From CAITWD01 sp963727285 (lineage in GTDB: Bacteria; Actinomycetota; Thermoleophilia; Miltoncostaeales; Miltoncostaeaceae), in NCBI GenBank assembly GCA_963727285.1, contig CAVSFF010000009.1:620001-684000 (forward strand): a stretch of DNA of 64,000 nucleotides. Direction: 5' to 3'. Both the position numbers and the translations under genes were made by a program. Positions 59,357-64,000 of the stretch are shown here, piece after piece (within the stretch, counting starts at the first letter, position 1; each line of letters begins with the position of its first letter). A model generated the notes under the pieces. It worked only from the letters and a program-made list of their open reading frames with translations, was not told the origin of the DNA and ran no database searches.

Positions 59357-59543
59357 TGCCTCACCTCCTCGTCATCTGGTCCGGCGGGATCAGCGCGGAC
59401 CGACGCGGGGCGGCCGCATTGTGCGGCTGCCGGGCGGGGCTCGACGCCAACCTCGCACGGGTGGTCCGGGTGGACCGGTTTCAGGCGGCCGGTGTGGCGC
59501 GCCCCCGTGGGTCTGTGGTCAGCAGGTGTTGCGGTCGGCCGCC
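59357..59543 (-). promoter_or_regulatory. Putative L10 leader upstream of rplJ
   Basis: The 187-nt gap between rplA and rplJ has no gene but several inverted repeats on the minus strand (for example GGTCC-ACCC-GGACC at about 59470-59483 and a longer GC stem further on), then the GGAGG of rplJ. This is where bacterial L10-binding leaders sit. A covariance-model search would be needed to confirm; the specific fold is not proven by eye. Confidence 0.4.
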
Positions 59544-60260
59544 CTAGGCGGGGACCTCCTCGAGCAGATTGCTCGTCCGGGTCGTGTCGACCGGGATCCC
59601 CGGGCCCATCGTCTGGGTCACGGTGATCGACTTGATGTAGCGGCCCTTGGCCGCGGCCGGCTTGGCGCGCAGGATCTCCTCGAGCACGGCCTGGTAGTTC
59701 TCCACCAGTGCCAGCTCCTCGAAGGACTGCTTGCCGATGCCGAGGTGGATGATGCCGGTGCGGTCGGTGCGGTACTCGACCTTGCCGCCCTTGACGTCCT
59801 CGATCGCCTTGGCGACGTCGAACGTCACCGTGCCGGTCTTCGGATTGGGCATCTTGCCCTGCGGACCGAGCACGCGGCCGAGCTTGCCGACGGTCCCCAT
59901 CATGTCGGGCGTCGCGATCGCGACGTCGAAATCGGTGAATCCGCCTTCGATCTTGGCGGCCAGCTCGTCGCCGCCGACGAAGTCCGCGCCCGCCTCTTCG
60001 GCCTCGCGGACCTTGTCGCCCTGGGCGAACACCGCCACACGGACGCTCTTGCCGGTCCCGTGGGGGAGGCTGATCGTGCCGCGCAGCTGCTGGTCGGCAT
60101 GCCGCACGTTGACGCCCAGGCGCATGTGGACTTCGACGGTCGCGTCGAAGCGGGTCAGCTCCTGGGACTTGATCAGCCGCATCGCTGCCAGCGGCGAGTA
60201 GATCTCGCTTGCGCTGACCTCGGCCTTGGCTTGCTCGTAGCGCTTACCGCGCTTGGACAC
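59544..60260 (-). CDS. rplA: Ribosomal protein L1
   Basis: 238 aa. SKRGKRYEQAKAEVSASEIY, VRHADQQLRGTISLPHGTGK and MPNPKTGTVTFDVAKAIEDV are canonical. GTG 60260 follows GGGAGG at 7 nt; longer frame not conserved. L1 is the operon repressor of L11-L1 in many bacteria. Confidence 0.98.
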   Translation of the reverse strand: MSKRGKRYEQAKAEVSASEIYSPLAAMRLIKSQELTRFDATVEVHMRLGVNVRHADQQLRGTISLPHGTGKSVRVAVFAQGDKVREAEEAGADFVGGDELAAKIEGGFTDFDVAIATPDMMGTVGKLGRVLGPQGKMPNPKTGTVTFDVAKAIEDVKGGKVEYRTDRTGIIHLGIGKQSFEELALVENYQAVLEEILRAKPAAAKGRYIKSITVTQTMGPGIPVDTTRTSNLLEEVPA

Positions 60261-60347
60261 TTCGCTTCCTCCCTCATCGGCTGGGCGCCGACCGCGCAAT
60301 CTAGCGATCGCGGGCCCGCCCTGCCAGTGATCTGTGACCCGGCGGGT

Positions 60348-60773
60348 CTAGTCCTCGACCAGAACACCCATGCTGCGGGCCGTTCCGGCAATCATCGACA
60401 TCGCCGTCTCGATGCTGTTCGCGTTCAGATCCGGCATCTTGGTCTCGGCGATCTGGCGCACCTGATCCTTGGTGAGCGTCCCGACCTTGTCGTCCTGGGG
60501 AACCGCAGACCCCTTCGGGATCCCGAGCGCCTGGAGGATCAGGACCGGCGCCGGCGGCGTCTTGGTGATGAAGGTGAACGACCGGTCCTCGTAGACCGAG
60601 ATCTCCACCGGGGTCACCGTGCCGTTGGCCGCCTGGGTCTGGGCGTTGAACGCCTTACAGAACTCCATGATGTTGATGCTGGCCGCGCCCAGGGCCGGAC
60701 CCACGGGCGGCGCCGGAGACGCCTGACCGGCCGGAATCTGGAGCTTGATGATCTGCAGGACCTTCTTCGCCAT
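60348..60773 (-). CDS. rplK: Ribosomal protein L11
   Basis: 141 aa. Proline-rich switch region KLQIPAGQASPAPPVGPALG, target of thiostrepton-type antibiotics, and the C-terminal rRNA domain with MSMIAGTARSMGVLVE. Begins ATG 60773 (MAKKVLQIIK). 88 bp to rplA. Confidence 0.99.
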   Translation of the reverse strand: MAKKVLQIIKLQIPAGQASPAPPVGPALGAASINIMEFCKAFNAQTQAANGTVTPVEISVYEDRSFTFITKTPPAPVLILQALGIPKGSAVPQDDKVGTLTKDQVRQIAETKMPDLNANSIETAMSMIAGTARSMGVLVED

Positions 60774-60854
60774 GGCTCTTTCTTGCTCGTCGTGTCTGCG
60801 GTCGCGCCAAGGTCATGCGCGCACCAGGCGCGGCTCGGCGGACGGCCATTGTAG

Positions 60855-60879
60855 CCACCCCGCGCGCATCGCGGGGTGG
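60855..60879 (-). terminator. Hairpin between nusG and rplK
   Basis: 10-bp arms CCACCCCGCG (60855-60864) and CGCGGGGTGG (60870-60879) with a 5-nt loop, 20 nt after the nusG stop. Separates nusG from the ribosomal genes; possible attenuator because rplK follows in the same direction. Confidence 0.55.
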
Positions 60880-60898
60880 ACGTGCGGTTACGCGGGGA

Positions 60899-61423
60899 CT
60901 ACGTGAGTTTCTTGACCTGGTCGAACGACAGGTCGGCAGGGGTCTCGCGGCCGAAGATGCTGACCAGCACCTTGACGCGGCCCGCCTCGGCGTTGATCTC
61001 GGCGATCTCACCCGTGAAGTCGGACAGCGGCCCGGAAATGACCTTGACCGACTCGCCGACGGCGAACTCGGCGCGCACCTTGGGGCGCAGCTCCGAGTGG
61101 GTGCGCAGCAGGCGGTCGACCTCGGCCTGGGTGAGCGGCACGGGATCGGTGGAGGAGCCGACGAACCCGGTGACCCCGGGAGTGTCTTTGACCACCCACA
61201 GCGCGTCGGGGGTCATCTCCATGTTGACCAGGACGTACCCGGGCAGCGTGCGCTTTTCGGTCTGGACCTTCTGGCCATCTTTGGTCTCGACGACCTGCTC
61301 GGTGGGCACCACGATCTCACGGACGTTCTCGCGCTGTCCGAGCGAGACCAGGCGGTGCTCGAGGTTGGCCTTGACCTTCTTCTCATGACCGGAATAGGTG
61401 TTGATCACATACCAGCGAAACAC
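60899..61423 (-). CDS. nusG: Transcription termination/antitermination protein NusG
   Basis: 174 aa. NGN domain FRWYVINTYSGHEKKVKANL, then LPGYVLVNMEMTPDALWVVK, and a KOW domain with VISGPLSDFTGEIAEINAEA. Links RNA polymerase to Rho or ribosome via S10. GTG 61423 start. Follows secE, as usual. Confidence 0.97.
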   Translation of the reverse strand: MFRWYVINTYSGHEKKVKANLEHRLVSLGQRENVREIVVPTEQVVETKDGQKVQTEKRTLPGYVLVNMEMTPDALWVVKDTPGVTGFVGSSTDPVPLTQAEVDRLLRTHSELRPKVRAEFAVGESVKVISGPLSDFTGEIAEINAEAGRVKVLVSIFGRETPADLSFDQVKKLT

Positions 61424-61456
61424 GGGCGATTACGTCCCTTCGACGGCCGGGCCGGG

Positions 61457-61825
61457 CTAGAAGATTGCGTGGACGACACGACTGACGATGGTGTCAATGA
61501 TGTCGAGGTAAATCGTGACGATCGCGACCACGAGGATCACGACCGCGGTGGACTGCATGAGCTGAGAGCGCGTCGGCCACTGGACCTTGCGCAGTTCCGC
61601 GATGACGTCGCTGAGGAACCGCGACCCCTTGCGCTGGTCCTGAACGTCCTTGGTGACGGACCCGGTCTTCGTGCGCGCCGGCTGGTTCTTGGTGGGACGG
61701 GGCGGCTGTTTTGCGCGATCGGCTTTGCTGCCGCTGCGACGTGCGCGAGCGGGCGGCGCCGGCGGTGTGTCGCCGCCGTCGTCCTTCGATGATCCATCGT
61801 TGCGTGCAGGTCGAATGCGTGCCAT
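61457..61825 (-). CDS. secE: Preprotein translocase subunit SecE
   Basis: 122 aa. Single C-terminal membrane helix (STAVVILVVAIVTIYLDIID) preceded by the SecE signature FLSDVIAELRKVQWPTRSQL. An N-terminal basic, Pro-rich extension of about 65 residues is typical of actinobacteria. ATG 61825 was chosen since the frame upstream runs into tRNA-Trp. Confidence 0.96.
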   Translation of the reverse strand: MARIRPARNDGSSKDDGGDTPPAPPARARRSGSKADRAKQPPRPTKNQPARTKTGSVTKDVQDQRKGSRFLSDVIAELRKVQWPTRSQLMQSTAVVILVVAIVTIYLDIIDTIVSRVVHAIF

Positions 61826-61843
61826 CAGTCCACGTTCATCAAA

Positions 61844-61916
61844 CAGGGCCGGAGGGACTCGAACCCCCAACCCCCGGTTTTGGAGACCGGTGCTCTACCA
61901 GTTGAGCTACGACCCT
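61844..61916 (-). tRNA. tRNA-Trp (anticodon CCA)
   Basis: 73-nt cloverleaf: acceptor AGGGTCG/CGGCCCT (one T-G pair) with G73, anticodon stem CCGGT/ACCGG with loop CTCCAAA, anticodon CCA, T-loop TTCGAGT. CCA tail not encoded. Situated directly ahead of secE, the typical bacterial place. Confidence 0.97.
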
Positions 61917-61946
61917 CCGAGACGCCAACGCCGGTGGCGCAGCGAA

Positions 61947-62108
61947 CTAGCGGGTCTCCCTGTGCGCAGTATGACGACCGCACCATCGGCAGTACTTGCT
62001 GAGCTCGACGCGGTCGGGAGTGTTGCGACGACTCTTGTTGCTCTGGTAGTTCCGACGCTTGCACTCTTGGCAAGCAAGAGTGATCGCGAGACGCTGTCCC
62101 GGTGCCAC
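61947..62108 (-). CDS. rpmG: Ribosomal protein L33 (zinc-binding form), GTG start
   Basis: 53 aa. Reads from GTG 62108 as (M)APGQRLAITLACQECKRRNY and ends RHTAHRETR. Zinc ligands C13-x2-C16 and C40-x2-C43. AAAGGG lies 7 nt before the GTG. Short enough to be missed by automatic callers. It precedes tRNA-Trp, secE and nusG. Confidence 0.95.
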   Translation of the reverse strand: MAPGQRLAITLACQECKRRNYQSNKSRRNTPDRVELSKYCRWCGRHTAHRETR

Positions 62109-62154
62109 GTGCCAGCCCTTTCGGTCGAGAAACGGAGGACGAGGCTACCACATG

Positions 62155-62186
62155 CCTGTGGCACCGGCCGAAGCCGGTGCCACAGG
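62155..62186 (-). terminator. 14-bp hairpin with UUCG loop upstream of rpmG
   Basis: Arms 62155-62168 and 62173-62186 are perfect complements; on the minus strand the loop is UUCG. It starts 3 nt after the stop of the gene ending at 62189 and lies 46 bp before rpmG, so it insulates rpmG from upstream transcription. No U-tract. Confidence 0.75.
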
Positions 62187-62188
62187 TG

Positions 62189-62479
62189 TCAACGGTAGCG
62201 GCGTACTCCGCCGCGCAGGTACTGCTGGCGGGCCGCGGCCTGCTCGGCGGCGGCGGCGACGCGGAGGAGGGCCGCCGACGCGCGCTGGAGATCCAGGTTG
62301 GTCGGCACGACGACCGGTTCCACTCCGAGCCCTTCGCAGAGGCGCCGGTAGTGCGTCACGAGGGCCGGCCGGGCGACCGCGTTCGGCGATCCGGCCGAGC
62401 GGACGCGGTGGCAATGCTGCTGCACGTCATCGACAGTCGGCACGCCGCGTGGGATCACTGTTCGACTGGGTGGGCTCAT
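62189..62479 (-). CDS. Small hypothetical protein upstream of rpmG
   Basis: 96 aa. Helical, Ala/Arg-rich C-terminus (NLDLQRASAALLRVAAAAEQ, RQQYLRGGVRRYR), one His-Cys patch (DDVQQHCHRVRSAG). ATG 62479 overlaps the preceding stop by ATGA, so translation is coupled with the 90-aa gene. No family recognised. Confidence 0.6.
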   Translation of the reverse strand: MSPPSRTVIPRGVPTVDDVQQHCHRVRSAGSPNAVARPALVTHYRRLCEGLGVEPVVVPTNLDLQRASAALLRVAAAAEQAAARQQYLRGGVRRYR

Positions 62480-62748
62480 GTGTCCTCCGGAATGGTCGGA
62501 TCCAACGGGATCAAGAGGGCGTCGCGACCGGTTGCTGTTATCGAGAGCAGGAAGCGGCGACCGTCGATTCCCGGTGCGAGCTCCTCATGGAGTTCGAAGA
62601 CCTCGCATGTCCCGTCGAAGGCGTGTCCGTACAACCGCAGCGGCGCGGTCGTGTGGGCGTCGAGCGCGGTGAGCGCCCGCGTCAGGCTGTCGCGGGAATG
62701 GTCGGGCAAAGGATCGGTGAGGCGCAGTTCCGGCATTTGCCTATCCAT
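62476..62748 (-). CDS. Small hypothetical protein
   Basis: 90 aa. MDRQMPELRLTDPLPDHSRD, then FELHEELAPGIDGRRFLLSI; mixed alpha/beta appearance, no known domain. Start ATG 62748 or 62736. Upstream frame remains open to the end of the window but that part belongs to the J-domain gene region in another frame. Diverges from the 83-aa plus-strand gene with 70 bp between. Confidence 0.5.
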   Translation of the reverse strand: MDRQMPELRLTDPLPDHSRDSLTRALTALDAHTTAPLRLYGHAFDGTCEVFELHEELAPGIDGRRFLLSITATGRDALLIPLDPTIPEDT

Positions 62749-62817
62749 CGGCGCCGTCGCCGATGGCCTTGAGGCGCGGGGCGGTCGCCCGGGAGCGCCG
62801 ACGCGTATCCTTGGACC

Positions 62818-63069
62818 ATGGATCACGACTTGGATCTCGGCGACGCCGCCGCATACATCCTCGGCGAGCGCCCGGGTCTGGATGAGGATCAGGTCTGGGC
62901 GGTGCTCACCGAACTCGGCGATCCGCCGGCCGCGACGAGCAACGACCTCGCCCTGCATCTGGTCGCGACGACGCTGCCGGACGTGCCCAAGCGCGACGCG
63001 CAGTTGATCCTCGACGAATGGCGCGCGTACGCGGCGCTGGCCATCGAGCCCGACTGGGACGACGACTAG
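62818..63069 (+). CDS. Small acidic hypothetical protein
   Basis: 83 aa, strongly acidic (ends LAIEPDWDDD). MDHDLDLGDAAAYILGERPG, LTELGDPPAATSNDLALHLV; helical. No family recognised. Its stop TAG is shared as CTAG with the convergent J-domain gene. Confidence 0.6.
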   Translation: MDHDLDLGDAAAYILGERPGLDEDQVWAVLTELGDPPAATSNDLALHLVATTLPDVPKRDAQLILDEWRAYAALAIEPDWDDD

Positions 63070-64000
63070 CGCGGACCGGCGGAGTTCGGGGGAGCCCCGC
63101 GGCGGCGGGCTCGCGAACCGTCGCCCAACAGCATCTCTCGGGCGGCGTTCAGTGCGACGGTCAAGCCTTCCGCCTGACCGCGGATCGTCGGATGCAGATC
63201 GGCGACACGGTCGGGGTGGCACCGCACGATCTGGGCGCGGAACGCACGCTCGATCTCCGCGGAGGTCGCGGTCGTCGCCACCTCCAGCAGGGCCGCGGCG
63301 TCGGCGCGAGTCTCCGGCAGCGGCGTTTGCCCCGCCACGCCCTGGGACCGGAGCACGGCCACCTGGCGCAGGATCGCCGCCACCTGAGACTTTTCGGTCG
63401 CGCAGGTTTGCCCGATCGGCGGCCAGCTGCGCCCGCTCCTGGCGGACCTCTTCGGCGAGCTCGAGCAGCTGCCGGTCGCGGACGGCGCGATCATCGCGCA
63501 ACCCGTCGAGAAAGCGCGCGGCGTCGGCCGGAACCGGCGCGTCGGGTGGCACCACGCGGTCCGTGCCGCGCTCGCCCCGTCGGATGCGCGCGATGATCTC
63601 CTCGAGGGAGAGGTGGGCACGATTGCCGCCGGACGGCCCGTCGGACGGTGCGAGGCGGATCAGCTCCACGGCATCCCAGCTGGGCGCCACGAGAAACGCC
63701 GCCGAGGAACGACCGACGAGCAGCGCCCGGCGCGGCGCGGTCGCGGTCACGCCCAGGAGGCCGAATCGTCCGACACCGGTGCCTGCGGCGATGTCCTCGA
63801 GCTCGTCCTGAAGATCTGCGAGGCGGCGGGCGACCTCACGGGCGTCCGGTCCGGATCCGGACGCCATCCGGGCGACCTCGTCGCCGACCTCGCGGGCGGG
63901 CACCGACTGGCCCGCGGCCAGCGCCAGCCACCAGCGCGCCCACGGGTCGCCGACCGCGGCGCGCGCCACGTGAACGGCCGCGTCGGGTGCGTCGACCCCG
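63066..64000 (-). CDS. J-domain protein, 5' end outside window, internal frameshift
   Basis: Frame one (from the window edge to about 63394) gives a helical, charged region ending AQLAADRANLRDRK; after that the J domain is in the next frame: SAEIERAFRAQIVRCHPDRV followed by NAAREMLLGD, with the HPD tripeptide. Removing one T of TTTT at 63391-63394 joins them (DRK-SQVAAILRQVAVLRSQ). The J domain lies at the C-terminus, unlike DnaJ, so it is a specialised Hsp70 partner. The N-terminal part (MARAAVGDPWARWWLALAAG, RRALLVGRSSAAFLVAPSWD) is of unknown function. The frame continues past base 64000. Confidence 0.65.

Overview
The window is high-GC actinobacterial DNA, mostly on the minus strand, and carries the bulk of the organism's translation and transcription machinery. 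Several features point to Actinomycetota, most plausibly the Thermoleophilia/Solirubrobacterales side: the high GC content, an inositol-1-phosphate synthase next to a phosphatidylinositol-type phosphatidyltransferase, zinc-binding forms of S14, S4, L33 and L36, frequent GTG/TTG starts, and a glycosyltransferase fused to a PHP domain. The class-level placement is inference.

Layout, left to right. (1) 1-8.0 kb: the 3'-truncated dnaK with its own promoter and HAIR-like operator, the lutABC lactate-oxidation operon, a two-gene unit of an acyl-CoA ligase plus an uncharacterised nitroreductase-like protein. (2) 8.2-20.9 kb: mixed housekeeping genes on both strands: metF, a VOC protein, the phosphatidylinositol module (CDP-alcohol phosphatidyltransferase, ino1, a PimA-like glycosyltransferase fused to a degenerate PHP domain), a UDG-fold protein, a TrmA/RlmD-type RNA methyltransferase, nagA, a Nit1-type amidase, a NifU-domain scaffold, tRNA-Pro(CGG), a PAP2 membrane protein and a small HTH protein. 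(3) 20.9-41.1 kb: one long minus-strand operon whose transcription order is the S10-spc-alpha series from rpsJ to rplQ, with secY, adk, map and rpoA. It continues through a DUF429 protein, truA, surE, a HAD phosphatase and ligA, mostly with 4-bp overlaps. infA is missing from its usual place between map and rpmJ. (4) 41.1-48.4 kb: tuf, fusA, rpsG and rpsL, with a 903-aa FAD/Fe-S dehydrogenase of opposite orientation inserted between fusA and tuf. (5) 48.7-62.1 kb: rpoC, rpoB, rplL, rplJ, rplA, rplK, nusG, secE, tRNA-Trp and rpmG, again interrupted by an opposite-strand gene between rplL and rpoB. (6) 62.2-64 kb: small unrecognised genes and a truncated, frameshifted J-domain protein.

Two threads deserve attention. 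First, four genes (dnaK, fusA, the 57.3-kb gene and the J-domain gene) can only be read in full if one extra base is skipped; in fusA a second indel restores the frame about 40 nt later. The same kind of slip in essential genes suggests consensus errors, though real +1 frameshifting cannot be excluded from sequence alone. Second, initiation is unusual: rpoB, fusA and rpsN start with TTG, rplJ appears to start with CTG and adk with ATA (overlapping the secY stop as ATAG). Long GC-rich hairpins, two closed by UUCG and mostly without U-tracts, sit at many transcription-unit ends; only the hairpin after tuf looks like a textbook terminator.

Metabolically the window suggests lactate/2-hydroxyacid oxidation by two separate systems, inositol phospholipid synthesis, and acyl-CoA activation. 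No CRISPR array, insertion sequence, prophage or other mobile element was seen.
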